A stretch of DNA of 64,000 bases from Pseudomonas sp. GV071 (GCF_003050835.1 NZ_QAOJ01000009.1:218634-282633); one strand, 5' to 3'. Shown: positions 31,182-40,302, counted from the first letter of the stretch. Program-made: numbers and translations. Notes: generated from the sequence alone by a model not told the origin.

Positions 31182-32576
31182 ATGCAAGTCGCCACCGCCT
31201 CGCGTGCCATTGCCGCAGAAGAAGTGCTGTATCAGTTCGACGAGTCGCCTTTGCTCGAGCGCCAGAAACGCCAGGAGTCCAATGCCCGTAGCTACCCGCG
31301 GCGCATTCCGTTGGCGTTGAAGCGGGCCCGTGGCATTTATGTGGAAGACGTCGAGGGCCGCACGTTTATCGACTGCCTGGCCGGCGCCGGCACCCTGGCG
31401 TTGGGGCACAACCACCCGGTGGTGATCGATGCCATCCGCCAGGTGCTCAGTGACGAGCTGCCGTTGCATACCCTCGACCTCACCACGCCGGTCAAAGACC
31501 AGTTCGTGCAAGACCTGTTCGCGGTGCTGCCCGAGGCGTTGGCTCGCGAAGCGAAGATCCAGTTCTGCGGCCCCACCGGCACCGATGCGGTGGAAGCGGC
31601 GCTGAAGTTGGTACGCACGGCCACCGGGCGCAGCGGCATTCTGTCGTTCCAGGGTGGCTACCACGGCATGAGCCTGGGAGCGCTGAATCTGATGGGCAAC
31701 CACGGGCCGAAAAAACCCTTGGGCGCGGTACTCGGCAATGGCGTGCAGTTCTTGCCGTACCCCTATGACTACCGCTGCCCGTTTGGCTTGGGTGGCGAGC
31801 AGGGTGTGCAGGTCAATCTCAACTATCTGGAAAACCTGCTCAACGACCCGGAAGGCGGTGTGCTGTTGCCGGCGGCGGTGATCGTTGAAGTGGTGCAGGG
31901 CGAGGGCGGTGTGATTCCGGCGGATATCGCCTGGCTGCAGGGGTTGCGACGGATCACCGATCAGGCCGGTGTCGCCCTGATCGTCGACGAAATCCAGAGC
32001 GGGTTTGCCCGCACCGGCAAGATGTTTGCCTTCGAGCACGCCGGCATCATTCCCGATGTGGTGGTGCTGTCCAAAGCTATTGGCGGCAGCTTGCCGCTGG
32101 CCGTGGTGGTGTATCGCGAGTGGCTGGATACCTGGGCACCGGGCGCCCACGCCGGCACCTTCCGTGGCAACCAGATGGCCATGGCCGCCGGTTCCGCCGT
32201 GCTGCGTTACCTGCGTGAACACGACATCGCTGGCCACGCCCTGGCCATGGGCGAGCGCCTGAGCAATCACCTGCGCACCTTGCAGCGCGACTACCCACAG
32301 ATGGGCGATATCCGCGGCCGTGGTCTGATGCTCGGGGTGGAACTGGTCGACCCGCGTGGCGCTGCCGACAAGCTCGGCCATCCGCCAGTCTTTACTGCGC
32401 TGGCCTCGCGGGTGCAGGCCGAGTGCCTGAAACGTGGGTTGATTCTGGAACTCGGTGGCCGCCATGGCAGCGTGGTGCGTTTCCTGCCGCCGTTGATCAT
32501 CAGCGCCGAGCAGGTGGATGAAGTGGCCAATCGTTTTTCCCGCGCCTTTGCCGCTGCTGTGGACGCGCTGGCATGA
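31182..32576 (+). CDS. pvdH: Diaminobutyrate-2-oxoglutarate aminotransferase, PvdH-like
   Basis: This 464-residue class-III PLP aminotransferase contains ESNARSYPRRIPLALKRARG near residue 37, FCGPTGTDAVEAALKLVR near 127, VDEIQSGFARTGKMFAFEH and the PLP lysine in VVLSKAIGGSLPLAVV near 297. Sequence and the PvdS-like box upstream agree with PvdH, which makes L-2,4-diaminobutyrate from aspartate semialdehyde for pyoverdine. ATG 31182 follows ACGGAG by ten bases. It overlaps the next oxygenase gene by four bases. Because no NRPS gene is near, this would be a detached part of the pyoverdine pathway. Confidence 0.87.
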   Translation: MQVATASRAIAAEEVLYQFDESPLLERQKRQESNARSYPRRIPLALKRARGIYVEDVEGRTFIDCLAGAGTLALGHNHPVVIDAIRQVLSDELPLHTLDLTTPVKDQFVQDLFAVLPEALAREAKIQFCGPTGTDAVEAALKLVRTATGRSGILSFQGGYHGMSLGALNLMGNHGPKKPLGAVLGNGVQFLPYPYDYRCPFGLGGEQGVQVNLNYLENLLNDPEGGVLLPAAVIVEVVQGEGGVIPADIAWLQGLRRITDQAGVALIVDEIQSGFARTGKMFAFEHAGIIPDVVVLSKAIGGSLPLAVVVYREWLDTWAPGAHAGTFRGNQMAMAAGSAVLRYLREHDIAGHALAMGERLSNHLRTLQRDYPQMGDIRGRGLMLGVELVDPRGAADKLGHPPVFTALASRVQAECLKRGLILELGGRHGSVVRFLPPLIISAEQVDEVANRFSRAFAAAVDALA

Positions 32577-33559
32577 GCAGCGTCGCCAGCCCGCTGCCGC
32601 TGAGCATTCAGCCGCTGCTCAGTAGCGGCGGCAGCCTGCCGTTGCTGGTGCAGGCGCCGGAGGCGGGCGTCGATCTGCTGGAAGCGCTGGGGCAGATCCG
32701 GCCGTTGGTGGACAACCATCTGCTCAAGGCCGGCGGTATTCTGTTCCGCGGTTTTGCAGTGGGCGACGCCGAACGGTTTCGCGCTTTTGCCGGCGGCTTT
32801 GGCCACGGGCTGCTCAATTACGAGTTCGGTTCGACGCCGCGCAGCAACGTCACCCAGGGCGTCTACACCTCTACCGAATACCCGGCGCACCAACGCATTC
32901 CGCTGCACAACGAGCAGGCCTACACCCGCGAATGGCCGATGAAAATCTGGTTCTACAGTATGCTCGCTGCCGAGACCGGTGGCGAAACGCCGATTGCCGA
33001 CAGCCGCGAGATCTTCCGCCGCATTGCCCCGCGCATTCATGAACGTTTCACCCGCCATGGCCTGATGTACGTGCGCAATTTTGGCAATGGTCTGGATGTG
33101 CCCTGGGAGCAGGTGTTCAACAGTGACGACCCGAAAGTGGTCGAAGCCTACTGCGCGCGCCAGGGCATCAGTTGCGAATGGAAAGACGACGGCGAGTTGC
33201 GCACCCGCCAGACCTGCCAGGCTGTGGCCCGTCATCCGCGCACCTTCGAAGACGTGTGGTTCAACCAGGCGCACCTGTTCCACATCTCTAACCTGGCCGC
33301 CGATATCCGCGAAAACCTGCTGGACATCGTCGACGAAGAAGACCTGCCCCGTAACGTGTATTACGGCGACGGCAGCCCGATCGAAGACAGCCTGCTGGAC
33401 GAAGTGCGCGGCGTGCTCGACGAATGCGCCATCAGCTTTGCCTGGCACAGCGGCGACGTGCTGATGCTCGACAACATGCTCGCCGCCCACGCCCGCTCGA
33501 CTTTTACCGGAAAACGTAAAGTGATCGTGGCGATGGCAGAAGGGCACGGTAGCTTTTGA
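32573..33559 (+). CDS. SyrP-like TauD-family hydroxylase
   Basis: This 328-residue Fe(II)/2-oxoglutarate enzyme resembles SyrP-type oxygenases: an N-terminal GGILFRGFAVGDAERF, the metal-binding HxE in IPLHNEQAYTREWPMKIWFYS near residue 111, GGETPIADSR, and the distal His/Arg in MLDNMLAAHARSTFTGKRKVIVAM. SyrP-like enzymes beta-hydroxylate aspartate or histidine bound to NRPS carriers in siderophore assembly. ATGA overlap with the PvdH-like gene shows coupling and supports a role in modifying the pyoverdine peptide. Confidence 0.85.
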   Translation: MSSVASPLPLSIQPLLSSGGSLPLLVQAPEAGVDLLEALGQIRPLVDNHLLKAGGILFRGFAVGDAERFRAFAGGFGHGLLNYEFGSTPRSNVTQGVYTSTEYPAHQRIPLHNEQAYTREWPMKIWFYSMLAAETGGETPIADSREIFRRIAPRIHERFTRHGLMYVRNFGNGLDVPWEQVFNSDDPKVVEAYCARQGISCEWKDDGELRTRQTCQAVARHPRTFEDVWFNQAHLFHISNLAADIRENLLDIVDEEDLPRNVYYGDGSPIEDSLLDEVRGVLDECAISFAWHSGDVLMLDNMLAAHARSTFTGKRKVIVAMAEGHGSF

Positions 33560-33683
33560 TGCACCACGTACTACGAAATTGTGCCTAGACGATTTGGTTC
33601 TTAACCTAAACGAATTAATTATTTAGGCCGCCCATCAGCCGCGCCGTAGAGTAGCCATCCCGCCTGATCTACCTGGGATTGCC

Positions 33684-34655
33684 ATGACTAAACAGCTCAA
33701 CGCCGGCCTCGACAAGCTGACTCCAACCCCCAGCGAGGCGGTCAGCCAGCCGGTGAATTGGCAATTGGAGCAGATCGTCAACGAACTGCACGCGGTGCGT
33801 GCCGAGTGGCGCAGCAGCAACGGCCGTTCCCGTGAGCTGGTGGGGCGCGAACTGCCGTCGCGTCAGGCCATGGCCAACATCCTCGACGGCCTGATCGGCG
33901 CGCTGTTTCCGATGCGCCTGGGGCCGAGCAACCTGCGTCAGGAAAGCGAAGATTTCTACGTCGGCCACACCCTCGACAACGCCCTTAATTGCCTGCTGAA
34001 CCAGGTACGCCTGGAACTGGCCTACGCCGCTCGCCAACGGGGTGACGACCCGGCCGGTGAGGCCGCCGCCGTGGCCATCGTCCGCGACTTTGCCAGCGCC
34101 TTGCCGGGCATGCGTCGCCTGCTCGACACCGATGTGATTGCCGCCTACAACGGTGACCCAGCTGCCCGCAGCGTGGACGAGGTGCTGCTCTGCTACCCGG
34201 GCATTCTCGCGGTGATTCACCACCGCCTGGCCCACCACCTGTACCGCGCCGGCTTGCCCTTGCTGGCCCGCATCAGCGCTGAACTGGCGCACTCGGCCAC
34301 CGGCATCGACATTCACCCTGGCGCACAGATCGGCCACAGTTTTTTCATCGACCATGGCACCGGTGTGGTGATCGGCGAGACCGCGATCATTGGCAACCAC
34401 GTGCGCATCTACCAGGCCGTAACCCTGGGCGCCAAACGTTTCACCGCCGACGAAACCGGCCAACTGCACAAAGGCCAGCCGCGCCATCCGATCGTTGAAG
34501 ATGACGTGGTGATTTATGCCGGGGCGACCATTCTCGGGCGCATCACCCTGGGCAAAGGTTCAACCATCGGCGGCAACGTGTGGCTGACCCGCAGTGTGCC
34601 GGCGGGGAGCAACGTCAGCCAGGCGACAGCGCAGAGCCAACCGGCTGGCGAGTAA
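33684..34655 (+). CDS. epsC: Serine O-acetyltransferase EpsC
   Basis: This 323-residue protein has a helical N-terminal half and a left-handed beta-helix of hexapeptide repeats at about 205-310 (IDIHPGAQIGHSFFIDHGTGVVIGETAIIGNHVRIYQAVTLGAKRF). HGTGVVIGETA carries the active His. It makes O-acetylserine for cysteine synthesis. The EpsC type differs from CysE by the long N-terminal part. GGGA lies before ATG 33684. The 124-bp upstream gap contains CCTAAA-N11-TTTAGG (33605-33627), a possible operator. Its place beside TauD and CysI genes fits a sulfur theme. Confidence 0.9.
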   Translation: MTKQLNAGLDKLTPTPSEAVSQPVNWQLEQIVNELHAVRAEWRSSNGRSRELVGRELPSRQAMANILDGLIGALFPMRLGPSNLRQESEDFYVGHTLDNALNCLLNQVRLELAYAARQRGDDPAGEAAAVAIVRDFASALPGMRRLLDTDVIAAYNGDPAARSVDEVLLCYPGILAVIHHRLAHHLYRAGLPLLARISAELAHSATGIDIHPGAQIGHSFFIDHGTGVVIGETAIIGNHVRIYQAVTLGAKRFTADETGQLHKGQPRHPIVEDDVVIYAGATILGRITLGKGSTIGGNVWLTRSVPAGSNVSQATAQSQPAGE

Positions 34656-34675
34656 TTTGCGAAGTGATGCGGTCT

Positions 34676-34742
34676 TTGTGGGAGGGGCTTTAGCCGCGAG
34701 CTTTTTAGAGCAAAGGCATCGCGGCTGAAGCCCCTCCCACAA
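34676..34742. repeat. REPIN: inverted REP pair
   Basis: TTGTGGGAGGGGCTTTAGCC (from 34676) faces GGCTGAAGCCCCTCCCACAA (to 34742). The pair lies between the convergent epsC and MocR-type genes and could serve as a bidirectional 3' hairpin. Confidence 0.9.
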
Positions 34743-34807
34743 CAGCCCGTTTGCCGCAGATGGAGAAACTCTCACGCCTTGCCGCGCTGGAACCTAAATC
34801 CAGCGCG

Positions 34808-36280
34808 TCAAAACGACACGGCAATCCTTCCCAGCATCTCCATCGCCCGCTCACTCGGCTCATCCCACGGGTGCCCATGGTTCAACCGGGCGCAGTTGCC
34901 GAAGCGCCGCGTCGCGGAGAAGATCGGCCCCGGGGCCAGGCTGATGCCTTGCGCCAACGCCAGTTGGAACAGTTGCAGCGAGTCCACCTGCTGGGGAAAT
35001 TCAAACCACAGAAAGTAGCCGCCACTGGGCCGTGTCACCCGCGTTTGCGCCGGAAAGTGGCGGGCAGCGGAGGCAAGCATGGCGCTTTGTTGCATCTCCA
35101 GGGTGTGCCGCAGTTTGCGCAGGTGGCGGTCGTAGCCGCCGTGTTGCAGGTAGTCGGCAATCGCCGCTTGTGCCGGCACGGAAGGGGAAATGGTGGTCAT
35201 CAGTTTCAGCCGGCTGATCTTTTCCGCGTAGCGCCCGCCGGCCACCCAGCCAACCCGGTAACCCGGCGCCAGGCTTTTTGAAAACGAGCCGCAGTGCATC
35301 ACCAGGCCGTCACGGTCAAAGCTCTTCACTGGCTTCGGCGGCTGCGTGCCGTAGTACAGCTCGGCGTACACGTCGTCCTCAATCAGCGGCACCTGGTGCT
35401 GATGCAGCAGCTCGTACAGGGCGCGCTTTTTCTCATCGCTCATGCTCGCGCCCAAGGGGTTCTGCAGGCTGCTCATAAACCAGCAAGCTTTGATCGGCAG
35501 CTGCGCCAGGCTGTCGGCCAGGGTCTGCAGGTCGATGCCCTCGCGCGGGTGCACGGGAATCTCCACGGCCTTGAGTTTCAGGCGTTCGAGCACCTGCAAG
35601 GTGGCGTAGAACGCCGGCGCTTCGATGGCGACCAAGTCGCCCGGCTGGGTAACGGTTTGCAGGCACAGGTTCAGCGCTTCCATGGCGCCATTGCTGATCA
35701 CCAGTTCTTCCAGCGGCAGCATCACGCCGCTGACCATATAACGCAGGGCGATCTGCCGGCGCAGGTCGGGGTTGCCGGCGGTCATGTCGGCGATCACCGC
35801 GTGCGGCGACAGGTTGCGCAGGCTCTGCGCCATGGAGCGGGCCAGGCGGGCGAGGGGGAACAGGTCGGGGCTGGGGAAGGCCGAACCGAAGGGCACGGTG
35901 TTGGGATCTTTCAACGAACCGAGTACGGAAAACACCAGTTCGCTGACATCTACGTCGGTGGTCTGCGCCTGGCGCGGGCTGATCTGCGCTTCCGGTAATG
36001 GCTGCTTGGCATGCTCGCGAACGAAGTAACCCGAACGCGCCCGCGCCTGGATCAGGCCGCGGTCTTCCAGCAGGTAATAGGCCTGGAACACGGTGGACGG
36101 GCTGACCCCATAGGTGCGACTGGCGTGGCGCACCGACGGCACTTTTTCGCCGGCAGCAAGCACCCCGGTGCGAATCAGTTCGGCAATTTCATCAGCGAAT
36201 TTTTCGTAGCGTTTCATCTTGTCCGACATGACCGCGGGCGGGGGCGCCGGTACGTACTCTACGGAAAGCTGCGCAGTCAT
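34808..36280 (-). CDS. MocR-type GntR regulator / aminotransferase fusion
   Basis: This 490-residue protein has a GntR winged HTH at about 25-95 (FADEIAELIRTGVLAAGEKVPSVRHASRTYGVSPSTVFQAYYLLEDRGLI) and a fold-type-I aminotransferase-like domain (about 120-480) with a PLP lysine in HCGSFSKSLAPGYRVGWV near residue 335. MocR regulators sense PLP-bound amines or amino acids. ATG 36280 is used as the likely start; 18 more residues upstream are possible. Its target is not evident: neighbours epsC and ccoG are separated by REP pairs. Confidence 0.9.
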   Translation of the reverse strand: MTAQLSVEYVPAPPPAVMSDKMKRYEKFADEIAELIRTGVLAAGEKVPSVRHASRTYGVSPSTVFQAYYLLEDRGLIQARARSGYFVREHAKQPLPEAQISPRQAQTTDVDVSELVFSVLGSLKDPNTVPFGSAFPSPDLFPLARLARSMAQSLRNLSPHAVIADMTAGNPDLRRQIALRYMVSGVMLPLEELVISNGAMEALNLCLQTVTQPGDLVAIEAPAFYATLQVLERLKLKAVEIPVHPREGIDLQTLADSLAQLPIKACWFMSSLQNPLGASMSDEKKRALYELLHQHQVPLIEDDVYAELYYGTQPPKPVKSFDRDGLVMHCGSFSKSLAPGYRVGWVAGGRYAEKISRLKLMTTISPSVPAQAAIADYLQHGGYDRHLRKLRHTLEMQQSAMLASAARHFPAQTRVTRPSGGYFLWFEFPQQVDSLQLFQLALAQGISLAPGPIFSATRRFGNCARLNHGHPWDEPSERAMEMLGRIAVSF

Positions 36281-36309
36281 GCGATGGACCTCGGGGTAGA
36301 TGATCAAGG

Positions 36310-36377
36310 GCATCGCGGCTAAAGCCCCTCCCACAGGGATCGTGGTCTCCTTGTGGGAGGGGCTTTAGCCGCGATGC
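36310..36377. repeat. REPIN: inverted REP pair
   Basis: GCATCGCGGCTAAAGCCCCT (36310) and AGGGGCTTTAGCCGCGATGC (to 36377) form a nearly perfect inverted pair with a short centre, between ccoG and the MocR-type gene, which are both on the minus strand. Confidence 0.9.
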
Positions 36378-36379
36378 TG

Positions 36380-37795
36380 TTAGCGATTTAGCGGCGCAAC
36401 AAAAGTACTGAAACCCGTCACCCGATTCTCCTGCGTACCCACCTCATGCACCTCGAATCCAATCCGCTGCGAAGTACTGTTCAGGCGCGGCGCGGTCAGC
36501 ACTACGCTCAACGGCACATCGGTAATTTCCCCCGGCGCCAGATTCACCAGGGTGTTGCCGCGCAGTTCAAACGGGCCGTCGTCATTCAGCGCCAGCTCAT
36601 AGGTACGGCTCTGCTGGGTCTTGTTGATCACCTTGAAGCTGTAGATGTTCTCGATCTGCCCGGCGCTGTTTTCGCGGAACAGGCCACGGTCGCGTGTGAT
36701 GTCCAGTGACAGCAGCGGCCGCGCATCCAGGGCCCAGACAAAGGCGCCGATCATCAACACCAGGGCAGCGGCATAACTCACCAGGCGTGGGCGCAGGAAG
36801 TGGGTTTTGCCACCGGCCAGCGCGCTTTCCGAGCGGTAGCCGACCAGGCCACGGGCATAGCCCATCTTGTCCATCACCGAGTCGCAGGCGTCGATGCAGG
36901 CGCCGCAGCTGATGCAGTCCAGCTGTAGGCCGTCGCGAATGTCGATGCCGGTCGGGCACACCTGAACACACATCGTGCAGTCGATGCAGTCGCCCAGGCC
37001 AACGCTCTGCGGCGCCACGTCTTTGCGCCGTGGGCCACGGTTCTCACCGCGGGCGGCGTCGTAGCTGACCAGCAGGGTGTCTTTGTCGAACATCACGCTT
37101 TGGAAGCGCGAATACGGGCACATGTGCAGACAGACTTTTTCCCGCAGCCAACCGGCGTTTATGTAAGTGGCGGCGGTGAACAGCAGCAGCCAGGTGGCGC
37201 TGCCGCTGTCAAGGCTGAAGCTCAGCAGCTCACTGGCCAGTTGGCGTACCGGCACGAAGTAGCCGATAAAGCCGATTGCGGTGACCAGGCTGACGCTCAG
37301 CCAAAGGCCGTGCTTGGCCGAGCGACGCAGCAGCTTGTTCAGCGACCAGGGCGCGGCATCCAGTTTGATCCGTTGGCCACGGTCGCCCTCGGTGACCTTT
37401 TCCACCCACATAAACACCCAGGTCCACACGCTTTGCGGGCAGGTGTAGCCGCACCACACGCGGCCGGCGAACACGGTGATGGCGAACAGGCCAAAGGCGG
37501 CGATGATCAGCAGCGCCGAGAGCAGAATGAAATCCTGCGGCCAGAACGTGGCGCCGAAAATATAGAAGCGCTGCCCGGACAGGTCCCAGAGCACCGCCTG
37601 GCGACCCTCCCAGTTCAGCCAGGCTGTACCGAAGAAAATCGCAAACAGAAGCCCTGCACCGTACAGCCGCAGGTTGCGGAACAGGCCGGTGAAGGCACGG
37701 GTATGAATCGGCCCGCCGGCTTGCGCAGGCGTCAGGCGAAGCGGGTGGCGCGGATCAATGGTGTCGATGATCTTCGCGGCAATACGGTCAGTCAT
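36380..37795 (-). CDS. ccoG: Cytochrome c oxidase accessory protein CcoG (FixG/RdxA)
   Basis: This 471-residue membrane protein has an N-terminal set of transmembrane helices (LRLYGAGLLFAIFFGTAWL, FILLSALLIIAAFGLFAITVF), the motif RVWCGYTCPQSVWTWVFMWVE near residue 110, and two 4Fe-4S clusters (CIDCTMCVQVCP near 270, CISCGACIDAC near 293). A C-terminal periplasmic beta domain follows one more helix. CcoG is linked to copper reduction for cbb3 oxidase assembly. The ccoNOQP genes are not in this window, so this copy stands alone beside cysI. Confidence 0.94.
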   Translation of the reverse strand: MTDRIAAKIIDTIDPRHPLRLTPAQAGGPIHTRAFTGLFRNLRLYGAGLLFAIFFGTAWLNWEGRQAVLWDLSGQRFYIFGATFWPQDFILLSALLIIAAFGLFAITVFAGRVWCGYTCPQSVWTWVFMWVEKVTEGDRGQRIKLDAAPWSLNKLLRRSAKHGLWLSVSLVTAIGFIGYFVPVRQLASELLSFSLDSGSATWLLLFTAATYINAGWLREKVCLHMCPYSRFQSVMFDKDTLLVSYDAARGENRGPRRKDVAPQSVGLGDCIDCTMCVQVCPTGIDIRDGLQLDCISCGACIDACDSVMDKMGYARGLVGYRSESALAGGKTHFLRPRLVSYAAALVLMIGAFVWALDARPLLSLDITRDRGLFRENSAGQIENIYSFKVINKTQQSRTYELALNDDGPFELRGNTLVNLAPGEITDVPLSVVLTAPRLNSTSQRIGFEVHEVGTQENRVTGFSTFVAPLNR

Positions 37796-37877
37796 GGCAT
37801 GGCCCCATCAGGCTCTTTATCAGGCGGGGCCATGATCGCGGCGTAACTGATCCGATAACAGACTCAGGTTGTGCTCA

Positions 37878-38015
37878 AAAAAGCGGATCAGATGATGCGT
37901 TACGCTGGAGTTGCTCTTTGTGGGAGGGGCTTTAGCCGCGATGCACTTGTTTTTAAAAGCTCGCGGCTAAAGCCCCTCCCACAAGGGATTTTGGTTTTCT
38001 TCTGATCCGCTTTTT
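37878..38015. repeat. REPIN nested in a 15-bp inverted repeat
   Basis: AAAAAGCGGATCAGA at 37878-37892 is the exact reverse complement of TCTGATCCGCTTTTT at 38001-38015. Between them lies a REP pair (TGTGGGAGGGGCTTTAGCCG from 37919, and CGGCTAAAGCCCCTCCCACA to 37983). The outer arms alone would make a terminator- or operator-like hairpin; the REPIN appears inserted in the loop. The region is between divergent ccoG and cysI. Confidence 0.8.
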
Positions 38016-38089
38016 ATTCACCGATCTGCCGCTGTTTTCCCCAGTCCGGACACCGGCATAGTTCCCCTCACTAACCGAGGGCCGCCTTG

Positions 38090-39757
38090 ATGTATCAATA
38101 CGATGATTACGACCACGCGCTGGTGCGCGAGCGGGTCGAGCAATTTCGCGATCAGGTGCAGCGCCGGCTGAGTGGCGAGTTGAGCGAAGAAGAGTTTCTG
38201 CCGCTGCGCCTGCAGAACGGCCTGTATATGCAAAAGCACGCCTACATGCTGCGGGTGGCGATTCCTTACGGCACGCTGAGCGCCGAGCAATTGCGCTGCC
38301 TGGCGAGCATTGCCCGCGACTACGACCGCGATTACGGCCACTTCACCACCCGGCAGAACATCCAGTTCAACTGGATTGAACTGGCACAGGTGCCGGACAT
38401 TCTTGCGCGCCTGGCCGAGGTGCAGATGCACGCCATCCAGACCTCCGGTAATTGCGTGCGCAACATCACCACCGAAGCCTTCGCCGGGGTGGCCGCCGAT
38501 GAGCTGCTGGATCCACGACCGCTGGCAGAAATCCTCCGGCAGTGGTCGACGGTCAACCCGGAATTCCTGTTCCTGCCGCGTAAATTCAAGATCGCCCTGT
38601 GCTCGGCAACCGAAGATCGCGCAGCGATTCAGATGCACGATATCGGCCTGTACCTGTACCGCGACGCCACCGGGCAGATGCTCCTGCGGGTCATGGTCGG
38701 CGGCGGTCTGGGGCGCACGCCGATCTTGTCCCAGCAGATTCGCGATGGTTTGCCGTGGCAGCACGTGCTGTCCTACGTCGAGGCCATTCTGCGGGTGTAT
38801 AACCGCCATGGTCGGCGCGACAACAAGTACAAGGCGCGGATCAAGATTCTGGTCAAAGCCCTCGGCATCGAGGCCTTTGCTGCCGAAGTCGAACGCGAAT
38901 GGCAGCACCTCAAAGACGGCCCGGCCGAGCTCACCGAGGGGGAGTACCAACGGGTCGCCAGCGCCTTCGTGCCGCCGGCCTATGAACGCTTGCCGGTGAT
39001 CGACCTGGATTTCGGCAGCCACCTGGCACACAGCCCGGCGTTTGAGAAATGGGTGGAGCGCAACGTCAAAGCCCACAAGGTGCCGGGTTATGCCTCGGTG
39101 GTGCTGTCGACCAAACCCGGCGCAGCGTTGCCGCCAGGCGATGTTACGGCGGTGCAGATGGAGGCGGTGGCCGACTGGGCCGAGCGCTTTGGTTTTGCTG
39201 AAATCCGCATTGCCCATGAACAGAACATCGTCCTGCCAGACGTGCGCAAGCGCGACCTCTACGCGCTCTGGTCGGCCGCCTGCGAGCACGGCTTAGGCAC
39301 CGCCAATATCGGTTTACTCAGCGACATCATTGCCTGCCCCGGCGGTGACTATTGTTCACTGGCCAACGCCAAATCGATCCCGATTGCCCAGGGCATTCAG
39401 GCGCATTTCGATGACCTCGATTACCTCCACGACATCGGCGAGCTGAGCCTGAACATCTCCGGCTGCATGAACGCCTGCGGCCACCACCACATCGGCAATA
39501 TCGGCATCCTCGGCGTCGATAAAAACGGCAGCGAGTGGTACCAGATCACCCTCGGCGGTGCCCAGGGCCAGCAGGCCGCGTTGGGCAAAGTGATAGGCCC
39601 ATCCTTCGCTGCCGAGCAGGTGCCGCAGGTGATCGAGCGCATCGTAAAAACCTTTACCGACTACCGGGAAAACCAGGAGCGCTTTGTCGACACGGTGCAG
39701 CGCATCGGTCTGGAGCCGTTCAAGGAGCGGGTGTATCGGGCGGAGGAGGTGGCATGA
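38090..39757 (+). CDS. cysI: Sulfite reductase hemoprotein (nitrite/sulfite reductase family)
   Basis: This 555-residue assimilatory enzyme binds siroheme and a 4Fe-4S cluster through Cys in IIACPGGDYCSLANAKS near residue 416 and NISGCMNACGHHH near 459. N-terminal FTTRQNIQFNWIEL and TSGNCVRNITTEAFAG are typical substrate and siroheme contacts. It reduces sulfite to sulfide for cysteine synthesis. ATG 38090 has GAGG at a good distance and is preferred to TTG 38087. It overlaps the DUF934 gene (ATGA), an arrangement common in Pseudomonas. Confidence 0.93.
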   Translation: MYQYDDYDHALVRERVEQFRDQVQRRLSGELSEEEFLPLRLQNGLYMQKHAYMLRVAIPYGTLSAEQLRCLASIARDYDRDYGHFTTRQNIQFNWIELAQVPDILARLAEVQMHAIQTSGNCVRNITTEAFAGVAADELLDPRPLAEILRQWSTVNPEFLFLPRKFKIALCSATEDRAAIQMHDIGLYLYRDATGQMLLRVMVGGGLGRTPILSQQIRDGLPWQHVLSYVEAILRVYNRHGRRDNKYKARIKILVKALGIEAFAAEVEREWQHLKDGPAELTEGEYQRVASAFVPPAYERLPVIDLDFGSHLAHSPAFEKWVERNVKAHKVPGYASVVLSTKPGAALPPGDVTAVQMEAVADWAERFGFAEIRIAHEQNIVLPDVRKRDLYALWSAACEHGLGTANIGLLSDIIACPGGDYCSLANAKSIPIAQGIQAHFDDLDYLHDIGELSLNISGCMNACGHHHIGNIGILGVDKNGSEWYQITLGGAQGQQAALGKVIGPSFAAEQVPQVIERIVKTFTDYRENQERFVDTVQRIGLEPFKERVYRAEEVA

Positions 39758-40185
39758 ACAAACTGATTCGTTTGCGCGAGGGCCAGCCGGTTATCGAGTT
39801 CGACGACCCGGCGCTGCGCATCGTGCCGTTGGCGCAGTGGCAAGCCGGCGAGGGGCTGTTGCTGGGACCGGATGATGACGTCGAAAACCTGCAGCTGGCA
39901 TTCAGCGACGTGGCAATGATCGCCATCGACTTCCCCAGCTTTCGTGATGGTCGCGGTTACAGCCAGGCGTACCTGTTGCGTCAGCGTTTGGGTTGGCAGG
40001 GTGAATTGCGTGCAGTGGGCGATGTGCTGCGCGACCAGCTCAGCCATATGCGCCAGTGCGGGTTCGACAGCTTTGCCGTGCGCGAAGACAAGTCGGTGGA
40101 AGATGCACTCAAAGGCTTGGCGGGGATGAGTGTGCTGTACGGGCGCTCGGCGATTGAGCCGCGGCCGCTGTTTCGGCGGCGTTGA
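39754..40185 (+). CDS. DUF934 family protein (sulfite-reduction associated)
   Basis: This 143-residue protein belongs to the DUF934 family that follows cysI in many proteobacteria: AMIAIDFPSFRDGRGYSQAYLLRQRLGWQGELRAVGDVLRDQLSHMRQCGFDSFAVRED. It probably helps sulfite reductase function, though the biochemical role is not fixed. Its ATG overlaps the cysI stop by four bases with GGAGGAGG upstream. It is cysteine-poor and soluble. Confidence 0.9.
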   Translation: MNKLIRLREGQPVIEFDDPALRIVPLAQWQAGEGLLLGPDDDVENLQLAFSDVAMIAIDFPSFRDGRGYSQAYLLRQRLGWQGELRAVGDVLRDQLSHMRQCGFDSFAVREDKSVEDALKGLAGMSVLYGRSAIEPRPLFRRR

Positions 40186-40191
40186 CCGCGG

Positions 40192-40302
40192 CCTCACCCC
40201 CAGCCCCTCTCCCGCGTGGCGGGAGAGGGAGCCTTGGCGATGTTCGCCGAGCAATCACCGGTCCAGTCCCTCGCCCCTTCGGAGAGAGGGTTAGGGTGAG
40301 GG
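40192..40302. repeat. Interspersed repeat with CCTCACCCCCAGCCCCTCTC ends
   Basis: CCTCACCCCCAGCCCCTCTC at 40192 and GAGAGAGGGTTAGGGTGAGG ending near 40302 are imperfect inverted ends of a third repeat type with an inner GGCGGGAGAGGG hairpin. It fills most of the 212-bp gap after the DUF934 gene and can serve as a 3' hairpin. Confidence 0.75.

Noticed and set aside
33558..33587. Eight-codon ORF ending NCA just before epsC, resembling a cysteine leader
   Set aside because: It overlaps the SyrP-like stop, has no own ribosome site and only one Cys codon; too short to separate from chance.
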